Assembly (NCBI GenBank): GCA_012103395.1
Contig: WLWV01000010.1
Span: forward strand, 1-33,003
DNA: 33,003 nucleotides
DNA from: Gammaproteobacteria bacterium
Lineage (GTDB): Bacteria; Pseudomonadota; Gammaproteobacteria; Arenicellales; Poriferihabitantaceae
Direction: 5' to 3'
In this document: piece by piece, positions 8,595 through 16,934 of the stretch
Layout of the letters: each line of letters starts with the position of its first letter
Numbering within the stretch: position 1 is the stretch's first letter
Program-made: the position numbers and the translations under genes
The notes under the pieces: model-generated
What the model saw: the letters and a program-made list of their open reading frames with translations, nothing else
Databases searched by the model: none
What the model was told of the DNA's origin: nothing

Positions 8595-9251
8595 ATGGCC
8601 GATCATCTGGGGGGTATCAGCGGAGTGGTGTTCGACATGGATGGAGTGCTTGTCGATACATCTCCTTGCCATGAGCAGGCCTATAATCGGCTTATGACGA
8701 AACTGAAACTTCCCGCTGTGGAGTATGAACAGTTGGCTGGGCGCAGCACTAAAGACGTTGTTGATCAGCTTTGTGGCCACTTGTCTTCGCAAGCACGCCA
8801 ACAGTGTGTGAGTTATAAACAAACCGAAGCTCTGAAGCTGTTACGAACTGCGGATATTGTATTCGCCGATACCGTGTGTTCCATCGAAAAATTGCATAGA
8901 GCTGGATTCAAGCTGGCATTGGCAACTAGCGCCTCAAAAGCCAGCGCCGGTCTGGTTCTTGATCGGCTTGGCGTGAGCCATTTGTTTGAGGCCGTGATAA
9001 CCGCAGATCACGTCAAGAAAGCGAAGCCGGATCCAGAGATCTTTTGCCGAGCGATAAAAGCCTTGGGTCTAGCGCCATCGGCATCCCTAATTATTGAGGA
9101 CAGTGTCGCAGGTGTTAGAAGTGGTCTGGCCGCTGGTGCAAGGGTGGTCAATGTGCGCAATCGAATCAGTCACATTGAACATCCTAGTTTTTCTGGATTT
9201 TATGGTGATCTCACGGAAGTAACAGGATTACTAATGGGTCGAACTTCATGA
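8595..9251 (+). CDS. HAD-superfamily phosphatase, beta-phosphoglucomutase-like
   Basis: A 218-residue soluble protein with the four HAD motifs: FDMDGVLVDT (13-22, nucleophile Asp14 and acid Asp16), LATSASK near 110, the lysine in KKAKPDPEIF near 143, and IIEDSVAGVRSG near 165. A helical cap sits between motifs I and II, as in the beta-phosphoglucomutase/phosphoglycolate phosphatase subfamily. The substrate is unknown; a sugar phosphate or phospho-acid is likely. AGGA is five or fewer bases before ATG. The stop overlaps the next gene's start (ATGA), so the two are probably translationally coupled. That places the HAD step directly before or after the nucleotidyl transfer. Confidence 0.85.
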   Translation: MADHLGGISGVVFDMDGVLVDTSPCHEQAYNRLMTKLKLPAVEYEQLAGRSTKDVVDQLCGHLSSQARQQCVSYKQTEALKLLRTADIVFADTVCSIEKLHRAGFKLALATSASKASAGLVLDRLGVSHLFEAVITADHVKKAKPDPEIFCRAIKALGLAPSASLIIEDSVAGVRSGLAAGARVVNVRNRISHIEHPSFSGFYGDLTEVTGLLMGRTS

Positions 9252-10063
9252 ATGTAATGATTATACCCGCCGCGGGCAGAGGCACGCGATTGGACTATTC
9301 GGGTCCTAAACTAATGTTTCCACTGGGTGGTAAGCCACTGATTAGTTATTTATTGGTACGATATCAACCGTATGTTGATCACTTTGTGATTGTGATCAAT
9401 CCCAAAGACGAACAGGTGGTAGAGAATTACCTAATATCGACTGGATACAGTTATGAGTTTGCCTATCAAGCAGAAGCGACTGGAATGCTGGATGCGATTC
9501 TCGCTCCCCTTCCACAACTAAAAAATAGGCTCGGTGATGCAAAGCCGGACCAGTTGTGGATAAGTTGGTGCGATCAAATTGGTATTACGCATCAAACTGC
9601 TTTGGCTATGCACCAGTTGTTTGATGACACTGACGAGCCTTGTCTGATTTTCCCCACCATCGAAAAACCACAACCTTATATCCACATGCAACGGGATAAG
9701 TGGGGTGAGATTATTCATGTGATGCAACGAAGAGAAGGTGACGACATGCCCGAGATCGGAGAGAACGACTGTGGGCTATTCGGATTGAGTGCTACCACCT
9801 ATTTTGACCTGCTGCCTCAATTTTCTGATTGGCTCGATACAGTATCGTCAGTGGACAATTCAAATACCGAATCGGGGGTTGGAGCGACTACTCACGAGCG
9901 CAATTTTTTGCCTTTTATTTCATGGATGCGGGGTAAAGGAACGGTATCAACTTATCGCGCTGTGGATAGTACGGAGTCCATTGGTGTCAATACCGTTGAA
10001 GATGCTGAGCAGTTGATCTCGGCTAGTGGTGGCGTATCACAAACAGCGACAAGTAATCGATGA
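9248..10063 (+). CDS. GlmU-like sugar/acid-phosphate nucleotidyltransferase
   Basis: A 271-residue protein with the NTP-transferase signature IPAAGRGTRL (residues 6-15) and the lysine-containing DYSGPKLMFPLGGKPL. WISWCDQIGI stands where GlmU carries its metal-binding aspartate. NTESGVGATTHERNFLPFISWM matches the end-of-domain segment of GlmU/RmlA-type enzymes, and VDSTESIGVNTVEDAEQL the closing GVN segment. There is no left-handed beta-helix acetyltransferase domain, so it is pyrophosphorylase only. It probably makes an NDP-linked precursor (NTP + X-phosphate giving NDP-X + PPi). The four-base overlap with the HAD gene and closeness to the YvcK/CofD-like gene suggest one pathway. Which nucleotide and which X cannot be told from the sequence. 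Confidence 0.85.
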   Translation: MNVMIIPAAGRGTRLDYSGPKLMFPLGGKPLISYLLVRYQPYVDHFVIVINPKDEQVVENYLISTGYSYEFAYQAEATGMLDAILAPLPQLKNRLGDAKPDQLWISWCDQIGITHQTALAMHQLFDDTDEPCLIFPTIEKPQPYIHMQRDKWGEIIHVMQRREGDDMPEIGENDCGLFGLSATTYFDLLPQFSDWLDTVSSVDNSNTESGVGATTHERNFLPFISWMRGKGTVSTYRAVDSTESIGVNTVEDAEQLISASGGVSQTATSNR

Positions 10064-10090
10064 AACAGGACACACGGGGCGAAGCCTAGA

Positions 10091-10828
10091 ATGCATAATA
10101 AAACACAAACACTGTCCATTGTAATCCCAGCTTACAATGAAGCGAATTTCATTGGCGTCTTGTTGGAAAAAATAGCGGAAGTCAATCTGGCTTCTTTGGG
10201 ATTGGAAAAAGAAATTATTGTAATCAACGATTGCTCTGCGGACCAAACAGCAGAGATTGTAAGGAGGTTTGATAATGTAATTCTGCTGGAGCATACCGTA
10301 AACAGCGGCAAAGGCATGGCAGTAAGAACTGGGTTGGACAAAGCAACAGGAGATTTTCTAATTATTCAGGATGCTGATTTGGAGTATGACCCTGAAGACT
10401 ATATCCCCATGCTGGAACCGCTCCTGAGCAACAAAGCGGACGTAATTTACGGCAGCAGATACATGAAACATCCAGAGGCTGGAGTGATAAAAAACCTACT
10501 AACGGGAAAGCACCCTGAGCAGTCTTGGGTTGCGTATCTTGGGGGTCAGAGTTTGAGTTTTGTGTCATTACTTTTCACTGGTCGGTTTTTGTCGGACACA
10601 GTAACGGCTTACAAACTCTTTAAATCGCCCATCATTAAAAACCTAGCACTTGAAACCACGGGCTTTGAACTTGATCACGAAATATCCGCAAAAGTTCTTA
10701 GCAGTGGTCACCGTATAATGGAAGTTCCCATTTCCTATTTGCCTCGTACCGTTGCGGAAGGGAAGAAAATTGGCCTGAAAGACTGGTTTTGTGCAATTAG
10801 GACATTCTTCAGATATCGAAATGGTTAG
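10091..10828 (+). CDS. GT2 glycosyltransferase, polyprenyl-phosphate sugar synthase type
   Basis: A 245-residue soluble or peripheral GT2 of the DPM1 group. Landmarks are SIVIPAYNEANF (9-20), NDCSADQT, GKGMAVRTG (73-81), DADLEYDPEDY (94-104, metal-binding), IYGSRY, SDTVTAYKLFK, GFELDHEISAKVL and a final EVPISYLPRTVAEGKKIG. The length fits the short form without C-terminal membrane helices. It probably puts one sugar on undecaprenyl phosphate at the inner face of the membrane. The GT-C-like gene 12 bp downstream is the natural user of that lipid donor. It is the intact counterpart of the decayed GT2 at 5914. Confidence 0.88.
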   Translation: MHNKTQTLSIVIPAYNEANFIGVLLEKIAEVNLASLGLEKEIIVINDCSADQTAEIVRRFDNVILLEHTVNSGKGMAVRTGLDKATGDFLIIQDADLEYDPEDYIPMLEPLLSNKADVIYGSRYMKHPEAGVIKNLLTGKHPEQSWVAYLGGQSLSFVSLLFTGRFLSDTVTAYKLFKSPIIKNLALETTGFELDHEISAKVLSSGHRIMEVPISYLPRTVAEGKKIGLKDWFCAIRTFFRYRNG

Positions 10829-10840
10829 TCAAACACTAGT

Positions 10841-12286
10841 ATGGCCGTCGGTACAATGCTAAAAAATATGAAGTGGTTGTTTGTAACTTTGGCTGTGATG
10901 CTGGTTACGCGGTTAGGGATTTGGTTGGCCTATGGTTTTAATGAAGCCCTATTTCTTCAACCAGACAGTCATGATTATGTGTACTTAGGCAAACAGCTTT
11001 TCGAGGAAGGGCTGTTTCCAAGTTTCTCGCGAACTCCGGTGTATCCCTTTTTTCTGGGCGTTTTGGATAGCGTTTTGGGATTTGATGTCAAAGCAATCAT
11101 ACTGGTCCAAATCGCTATTTCTTTGTTGACGGCCTGTTTTGCCTGGCGAATACTCAACCAGTTTAGCCCCGATTCAGTGAAAGGTGCAGCGAATGATTAT
11201 CATCAGCATGGGTATATCGCCTTTGCGTTGATTTTCGGGCTGGATTTCGTCAGCGCTCAGGGCGCCAACTATCTGCTATCAGAAACGATTTTTACTTTCC
11301 TGATCGTGGTCGCTGCAAACTTGGCCATGGATATTAAATACCAGCGGACTGCGGGGTGGTCAAAAGGCATTTTATGCGGGGTGGTGCTTGGTTTAGCCAC
11401 ACTGTGTAGACCGATAGCTATTTTCTTTCCTTTGGTGGTCATGGCCTGGGGGATCTTGGGTGGGTTGCCTGCTAATAATGGCAAACCCCGGAGGTGGGTC
11501 GCTTTCGACAGGATAGGCGTGTTCGGTTTGGTGTTTGTTTTATCAATGTCATTTGCTGCGGTTTGGATGATGAGGAATCAGGACAAGACAGGGGAGGCTT
11601 TCTTGACCACAATTTCATCCATTAACCTATACGAGTATCGGGCAGCGTGGAATATTGCCTATCGAGATGGTCGATCGTTTGATGATGTGCAAAAGGAATT
11701 CAGAGAGAGGAAACGTGCGATTCAACGCGCCGAGAACCTAAATGTTGGTGAAATGGCAAAACGGATGGGTAGTGAGGGCTTGCTATTGATCAAAGAAACA
11801 CCGGTGGAAACGATGGTTCAGGGAGGTTTGGGTTTTATTCGATTGTACTTTGGTGTTTTTGGTTCAGCGATTAATGATCTCTTTCTAGTGTTGGGTTTCT
11901 CGAATGAAAGTAAGGGTGGGTGGCTTGTAAAGATATTCGTGTTGTTCCACGTTACGTTGGTGTATGTTGGTATTATGGGCTTATTCATTAGCAGGCTCCG
12001 CAACAGTGCCAAAAGAACCGGGCAGATGGCTAGGGAAAACGCCATCCTGATTTTTTGTGGATTGATTGTGGGTTACTTCACGCTGTTATCCGTTGGGATC
12101 GAGGCGTATTCACGATTCCGAATTCCCATTATGCCGCTGCTTGGTATTCTGTCAGCGCTAGGCTGGTCCTATTTGTTGATGTCGGCGTGTCGATTCCGAG
12201 CGGATAGTTTTTGTCAATTGGGTATTGAGAGGTCAGGTTCAGATCAGTCAAGTTCAGAGCAACTAGGCTCAAGGACGAATGACTGA
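10841..12286 (+). CDS. GT39/PMT-like membrane glycosyltransferase
   Basis: A 481-residue protein with about ten membrane segments, the first at 12-32. PDSHDY (41-46) lies in the first extracytoplasmic loop, followed by RTPVYPFFLGVL (64-75) and LLSETIFTFLIV (about 146-157). This arrangement is shared with the minus-strand protein at 4348 and is typical of GT-C enzymes using polyprenyl-phosphate sugars. The tail (about 455-481) is hydrophilic and serine-rich. The start is uncertain: the ATG at 10841 has no clear ribosome-binding site, and ATG codons at 10856 or 10868 would also leave the first helix intact. Its end overlaps the next GT2 by eight bases. Confidence 0.82.
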   Translation: MAVGTMLKNMKWLFVTLAVMLVTRLGIWLAYGFNEALFLQPDSHDYVYLGKQLFEEGLFPSFSRTPVYPFFLGVLDSVLGFDVKAIILVQIAISLLTACFAWRILNQFSPDSVKGAANDYHQHGYIAFALIFGLDFVSAQGANYLLSETIFTFLIVVAANLAMDIKYQRTAGWSKGILCGVVLGLATLCRPIAIFFPLVVMAWGILGGLPANNGKPRRWVAFDRIGVFGLVFVLSMSFAAVWMMRNQDKTGEAFLTTISSINLYEYRAAWNIAYRDGRSFDDVQKEFRERKRAIQRAENLNVGEMAKRMGSEGLLLIKETPVETMVQGGLGFIRLYFGVFGSAINDLFLVLGFSNESKGGWLVKIFVLFHVTLVYVGIMGLFISRLRNSAKRTGQMARENAILIFCGLIVGYFTLLSVGIEAYSRFRIPIMPLLGILSALGWSYLLMSACRFRADSFCQLGIERSGSDQSSSEQLGSRTND

Positions 12287-13283
12287 CAATAATCGTCTTG
12301 ACGGTACTGGCTCATCGCCCCCCCCCAAAGTTAGTGTACTGTTGTGCGTATACAATGGTGGCGCGTACTTAAGTAAATCCGTTTTTAGCATTCTTAATCA
12401 ATCTCTTAAGGACGTTGAACTAGTTCTGGTCGATGACGGATCAACGGATGGCGCCGTGGTAAGTGTAGAGGCTGTGAATGATCCTCGCGTTCGTGTTATC
12501 AGGAAAGCAAACAGCGGTTTGACTCATAGTTTGAATGTGGGTATTAGGCACTGCCGTGGAAAATACATAGCGAGGCAAGATGCGGACGATGTGTCACACC
12601 CCGAACGACTGAAAGCGCAGTTTGCGTTCATGGAGAGTAATCCGGCGATTGGTGTATTAGGCAGCTCGGTCGAGTTGATAGATGATGACGACGATGTTAT
12701 TGGCGAATTGAGGTTCGATCAATCCTCTGATGAAATAGCGACTAGCCTAATCAAAACGAATCAGTTTGTGCATGGTGCGCTTATGTTTCGTAAAGACATT
12801 CTAGATCAGGTGGGAGGATATCGTGATTCGTTTACCTATGCGCAAGACTATGATTTGACGTTGCGTTGTCAGGAAAAAACTCAGCTTGCGAATTTGCCGG
12901 GTAAGTATTATTCATTGAGGTTTGGTAATCATCGAATATCAATTGATCATGCCGAAGATCAAAGAGCGTTTGCTAATATGGCTCGAGTGTACGCCAGACA
13001 ACGTCGTAATGAGGGGGTTGATGACTTGCAGGTGGGGCGTTATAAAGGCGATTTTTTAGTGTTTCTGGAACAGGGCGATGAGCCAGCGAATCAATCGAAG
13101 ATAATGTTGTATCTGTATTTGCGTTCTGGGCTAAAAAAGAAAATCAGAGTGTGTCTCAAGTCATTGCTCGCACAGTCTCAGCCACCTAGATCTCGTTTGA
13201 AATACCAGTTGAGTTACCTAGTTTCGTACCTGCCATCCCGGCTAATTCGCCAGATCTATGCTGGCATGGACCGACTGCGTTAA
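12279..13283 (+). CDS. GT2 glycosyltransferase with C9 tract near the 5' end
   Basis: A 334-residue GT2 of the WcaA-like inverting group. PKVSVLLCVYNGGAYLSKSV opens the GT-A fold at residue 16. VDDGSTDG (51-58) binds the nucleotide, RQDADDVSHPER (99-110) carries the DxD-type metal site, and FVHGALMFRK near 163 is the usual acceptor-side segment. The last 90 residues are basic and without membrane helices. It probably adds one sugar to the lipid-linked repeat at the cytoplasmic face. Codons 14-16 are a run of nine C (PPP) ahead of the catalytic domain. Gaining or losing one C brings a stop within 20 codons, so the gene may be phase variable. Confidence 0.88.
   Translation: MTDNNRLDGTGSSPPPKVSVLLCVYNGGAYLSKSVFSILNQSLKDVELVLVDDGSTDGAVVSVEAVNDPRVRVIRKANSGLTHSLNVGIRHCRGKYIARQDADDVSHPERLKAQFAFMESNPAIGVLGSSVELIDDDDDVIGELRFDQSSDEIATSLIKTNQFVHGALMFRKDILDQVGGYRDSFTYAQDYDLTLRCQEKTQLANLPGKYYSLRFGNHRISIDHAEDQRAFANMARVYARQRRNEGVDDLQVGRYKGDFLVFLEQGDEPANQSKIMLYLYLRSGLKKKIRVCLKSLLAQSQPPRSRLKYQLSYLVSYLPSRLIRQIYAGMDRLR
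12318..12326 (+). repeat. C9 homopolymer tract inside GT2 gene
   Basis: Nine consecutive C residues encode Pro-Pro-Pro at codons 14-16 of the 12279 glycosyltransferase. One extra C gives CAA AGT TAG right after the tract. One fewer C gives a TAA about 15 codons later. Confidence 0.9.
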
Positions 13284-13295
13284 TTAAATCAGGCA

Positions 13296-14444
13296 ATGTC
13301 ATCCCGCCACCTCGTCATGGTTATCAGTAGTCTGCGTTCCGGTGGAGCTGAACGAGTGGCGAGCACTGTTGCGAATGCCTTTGCGCAAAAAATGCGCGTT
13401 ACCATTGTCTGTCTCTCAAACAAGGAAGATGCCTTTTATTCACTGTCTGGTGATGTGTCGGTGATGTACCTAGACCTACTATCGCCGCAATCTTCAGTGA
13501 TGGGCGCGGTGAAGGCCAACGTCTACCGAATCAGAACGATGAGAAAAACAATCAAAGACCTTGAGCCTGATCTGATTGTGTCGTTCATGCTGGAAACCAA
13601 TGTGCTTATGTTTTTGAGTCAACTTGCCGTGAAAACGCCGTTAGTTGTTTGTGAACACACGGATCCAGAATTGGTTCAACACAAGTTACCATGGAGAGTA
13701 TTGCGCAACTTAACCTACCGTTTATGTGATCGGGTGGTGGTTCTTAACGAATACATGAAAAGCTGGTTTGAAAAATCCGGTAGTCGCCGGGTCTGTGTGA
13801 TTCCGAACCCGATTCAAGTGGGAGTCAATGACAACGTTGATTTACAGACTCCAAAGCCCTACATCCTTGGTATGGGGCGTTTGATCGCTAGCAAATCGTT
13901 TGATCGGTTAATAGAAGCTTATGCGATGACAAGGCAGACGTTTCCCGACTGGCATTTGGTGATTGCTGGCGATGGTGGTTTGAAAGAAGTACTACAACAG
14001 CAAATTGTCGCACGGGACTTAGAAGGGTATGTCCATTTGATCGGTAACACATCTCAACCTCAGCGTTGGATGAAACAAGCTGAAATTTTTGCTTCTACAT
14101 CAAAAATTGAAGCATTCCCAATGGCAATATGTGAGGCGATGATGAGTGGATTACCCGTTGTGGCCGTGGCATATAATCCCGGGGTTGAAACACTTATCCC
14201 AGCTACCGCTGGGTTCGTCGTGCCTCAAGATGAGAAGCCTAATCTCGGCTGTGAGCAACTGTTCGTTACGGCGTTGGAAGAATTGATGGGTGATGTAGAG
14301 AAAAGAAAGCGCATGGGGAAGCAGGCAGCGCAAAGCGTTGAGAAGTACGCAGTGGCGAATGTGATTAAACAATGGGAAGTGCTGTTCGATGAGCTCGAAA
14401 CGAATACGTCACTTCTGCATTCTACGAGTAGCAGGAAATCATGA
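13296..14444 (+). CDS. GT4 glycosyltransferase
   Basis: A 382-residue GT-B retaining transferase. The acceptor domain starts with MVISSLRSGGAERVAS (GGAER at 16-20). The donor domain begins with ILGMGRLIASKSFDRLIEAY (190-209) and carries the EX7E signature EAFPMAICE (272-280), followed by GLPVVA. There is no signal peptide or membrane helix, so it acts on the cytoplasmic face, probably extending the undecaprenyl-linked repeat. Its end overlaps the next GT4 by four bases (ATGA), indicating coupled translation. Donor and linkage cannot be deduced. Confidence 0.9.
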   Translation: MSSRHLVMVISSLRSGGAERVASTVANAFAQKMRVTIVCLSNKEDAFYSLSGDVSVMYLDLLSPQSSVMGAVKANVYRIRTMRKTIKDLEPDLIVSFMLETNVLMFLSQLAVKTPLVVCEHTDPELVQHKLPWRVLRNLTYRLCDRVVVLNEYMKSWFEKSGSRRVCVIPNPIQVGVNDNVDLQTPKPYILGMGRLIASKSFDRLIEAYAMTRQTFPDWHLVIAGDGGLKEVLQQQIVARDLEGYVHLIGNTSQPQRWMKQAEIFASTSKIEAFPMAICEAMMSGLPVVAVAYNPGVETLIPATAGFVVPQDEKPNLGCEQLFVTALEELMGDVEKRKRMGKQAAQSVEKYAVANVIKQWEVLFDELETNTSLLHSTSSRKS

Positions 14445-15631
14445 AACTAGCTCTGTTTATCCCAAGCCTCGAGGTCGGTGGTGCAGAGCGCCAAATGATC
14501 CTACTGGCGAAGTCCCTGATGGAAAATGGGCACGACGTCTCTCTTTGGTGTCTGCGGGAGACAGGGGCTTTTGTTGCTGAAACCAAGGATTATGGTATCC
14601 CCGTTTTCAATGTGGGCAAAGGTGGCCGATATGATTTGCTTGGTGCGGCAATTCGCTTGAGAAGAATTTACCAGCAAGCGGCGCCGGATGTGATTGTTTC
14701 CTGCTTGCCTTCAGCCAATCTGTATGCATTATTCGTTCGACTGTTGAGGCCCAAAATTATCGGTAAACAGCCTCGATTGATATGGGGGCTGGCGTCTGCG
14801 AAGTTGCCTGTCGGAGAATACGGTTGGTGGGCAAAAATTAGCTATTGGGTGCAAGCCAAAAGCGCACGATGGGTGGACAAGGTGGTGGTGAATTCGGTGG
14901 CAGGCTGGGAGTCAGCGCGGCAGGAAGGGTATCCGGTGAACAAATTGCAGGTTATTCACAACGGCGTCGATATGCAACGGTTTATGGCAAACTCACAGGA
15001 CGGAGAAAAGTGGCGAAAAGAGATGAATATCCCAACTGAGGCCGCTCTGGTTGGTATGGCTGGTCGCTTGGACCCGGCAAAAAACTACGAAGTGTTTTTA
15101 CAAGCATGTGAAATCGTTGCCGTCAATGATGACAGGGTCTGGTTTGTTATCGTCGGTGGTGGCGACAATGAATATGCAACGGAACTAAAAGCCAAAATCG
15201 ACAATCACCCTTTGTATGGACATCGCCTTCGTTACAAATCCAATGAAACGAATATGCCGGCAATGTACAGTGCATTGAATTTAATGACTCTGACCTCAAA
15301 ATCCGAAGGGCTGCCAAATACTGTGGTCGAGGCTATGGCATGCGAAACTCCCTGTGTGGTGACCGACGTTGGTGATTGCCGGTTGGCGGTAGATCGTTTC
15401 GGTGTTGTTTGTGAGGTGGGCGATGCACAGGGGATCGCAGAATCATGGTTATCAATAATTTCTTCCAAAAAATCAAATGAAGCGGCCAACAGCGGTGCCA
15501 GAAAAAACAAAATCTGGGATTTTTCTGGTTTAAGAAAATACATGGATCAGACATTCAGTTTGGAAAAAATGACCAAGCAGTTTGAGGACGCCTGCACTGA
15601 AGTACAGCAACAAGGAAAACGCGGTGGATAG
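14441..15631 (+). CDS. GT4 glycosyltransferase
   Basis: A 396-residue GT-B transferase with IPSLEVGGAERQM (7-19) at the N-terminus, VIHNGVDMQRF (171-181) between the domains, GRLDPAKN (208-215) and the EX7E signature EGLPNTVVE (289-297) followed by CVVTDVGDCR. It is a separate family member from the GT4 just upstream, not a recent duplicate. It overlaps both neighbours: four bases upstream, and eight downstream if the polymerase starts at GTG 15624. It probably adds one residue of the repeat unit. Sugar specificity is unknown. Confidence 0.9.
   Translation: MKLALFIPSLEVGGAERQMILLAKSLMENGHDVSLWCLRETGAFVAETKDYGIPVFNVGKGGRYDLLGAAIRLRRIYQQAAPDVIVSCLPSANLYALFVRLLRPKIIGKQPRLIWGLASAKLPVGEYGWWAKISYWVQAKSARWVDKVVVNSVAGWESARQEGYPVNKLQVIHNGVDMQRFMANSQDGEKWRKEMNIPTEAALVGMAGRLDPAKNYEVFLQACEIVAVNDDRVWFVIVGGGDNEYATELKAKIDNHPLYGHRLRYKSNETNMPAMYSALNLMTLTSKSEGLPNTVVEAMACETPCVVTDVGDCRLAVDRFGVVCEVGDAQGIAESWLSIISSKKSNEAANSGARKNKIWDFSGLRKYMDQTFSLEKMTKQFEDACTEVQQQGKRGG
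15612..15619 (+). promoter_or_regulatory. Ribosome-binding site favouring GTG 15624
   Basis: AAGGAAAA lies a few bases before GTG 15624, which overlaps the upstream stop as GTGGATAG. The longer TTG start at 15582 given by the ORF track has no comparable site. Confidence 0.5.
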
Positions 15632-16934
15632 CTTAGCGGGTTGGCTACTTGCTATGGCAAGCTTTGTCGTTTTTTGGGTAGTACTGCCTAAGTCGAATCG
15701 AACACCAATCATTGTGCTAAGTGGCATTTTCGTTCTTCTCGCCCACCATCTTCTTTCGTTTGTAAACATTGCCTATGGGCCCCTGATTTTCGCTAAATCT
15801 GATGCCTGGGGGTTTCACTTGTTTGCCGCCAAGTTTGCGGGTGATGCTGAACAACTGGAATGGGCCATTGGTACGCCCATGTATAAGTCCCTACTGCTAA
15901 TTTTGTATGATTGGTTTGGAAAATCGCTGTGGCTTGGGCAAAGCTTTTCAATTCTGTGTTTCAGCATTTCCGCAGGGCTTTTGATTCGTGTACTTCGCCT
16001 TTTGGAAGTTAACAATATGGTAATCCTCGCTGGGGCAATATTGATGTATGGTTTAACTCCGAGTGGACTGATCTATGGTTCGATTACTCTTCGGGAGCCT
16101 TGGATGACACTGTTCTTTATGTTGGGTAGTTTTCTGGCTATTCGAGGCATACAAAATCAGGCAATGATGGATATATTGATTGCCTGTTGTTCTTGGATGA
16201 TCATGGGGTTGTTCCACCAGGTGATGATGATCTATGGGTTGGTTGGCGCAGCTGGACTGATACTTTTGCATGGTGTTATGACATGGCGCCAACAAACTGT
16301 TTCTGGGGCCAATGGTTGTTCCGATGTTTTTTTAAGTCGTATCTCATTTCTACTGTTGGTTATTTTTCTATTTACATTCGGATTAGCAATTTTTTTCCTA
16401 TTACCTTCAACGGGTGGAGACGACTATTTCGCCATGATTTTTGACTCTATTCCACAATCAGTGGCTTTGTATCGAGAGGCAGGGGAGTCGAGCAATCCCA
16501 CTACAGGCTATAGGGCATCGTTCTCTTTTGTTGATTGGATAAGCATGTTGTTATCGTTAACGCGTTCTTATTTCTATTACATGGGTTGGCCGGTAACCGG
16601 CAATTACCAACTAATGAGTACATCGGTGCTCATGGTAGGAGGGATATTACGTATGTTGGGCATCGTGTCCGTAATTGTAATATGGTGCAGCAGGAAGGGG
16701 AGCGAAGAGGAACATTACCGATATCTGCTTCTATTGCTAGTGATCTATGTCAGCCTGACTTTTCTCTGGAACGTTGGTACTACTAATCATGGTCAAGCGT
16801 TGCGCCATCATATGATGACTGACTGGATATTGTTATGTCCTATCGCCATGTTTTGTCAACGAACATGGTCCCAGAGAAAAACACGATCCATTGCAAGTGT
16901 AAAGGGGCCAAACTCATCCCAGACCATCGAATAA
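15624..16934 (+). CDS. Wzy/EpsG-like polysaccharide polymerase (membrane)
   Basis: A membrane protein of 436 residues from the GTG at 15624 (450 from the track's TTG at 15582). I count about ten hydrophobic segments. A SITLREPWMTLFFM segment near residue 153 and GLFHQVMM soon after resemble oligosaccharide repeat-unit polymerases, which often keep an LRE(P/S) motif after a membrane helix. A loop around 270-300 is long and polar. It probably joins repeat units at the periplasmic face. Wzy-type proteins are poorly conserved, so the call rests on topology, the motif and its place among glycosyltransferases. No other polymerase candidate is in the window. An O-antigen ligase is the main alternative. 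Confidence 0.7.
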   Translation: MDSLAGWLLAMASFVVFWVVLPKSNRTPIIVLSGIFVLLAHHLLSFVNIAYGPLIFAKSDAWGFHLFAAKFAGDAEQLEWAIGTPMYKSLLLILYDWFGKSLWLGQSFSILCFSISAGLLIRVLRLLEVNNMVILAGAILMYGLTPSGLIYGSITLREPWMTLFFMLGSFLAIRGIQNQAMMDILIACCSWMIMGLFHQVMMIYGLVGAAGLILLHGVMTWRQQTVSGANGCSDVFLSRISFLLLVIFLFTFGLAIFFLLPSTGGDDYFAMIFDSIPQSVALYREAGESSNPTTGYRASFSFVDWISMLLSLTRSYFYYMGWPVTGNYQLMSTSVLMVGGILRMLGIVSVIVIWCSRKGSEEEHYRYLLLLLVIYVSLTFLWNVGTTNHGQALRHHMMTDWILLCPIAMFCQRTWSQRKTRSIASVKGPNSSQTIE

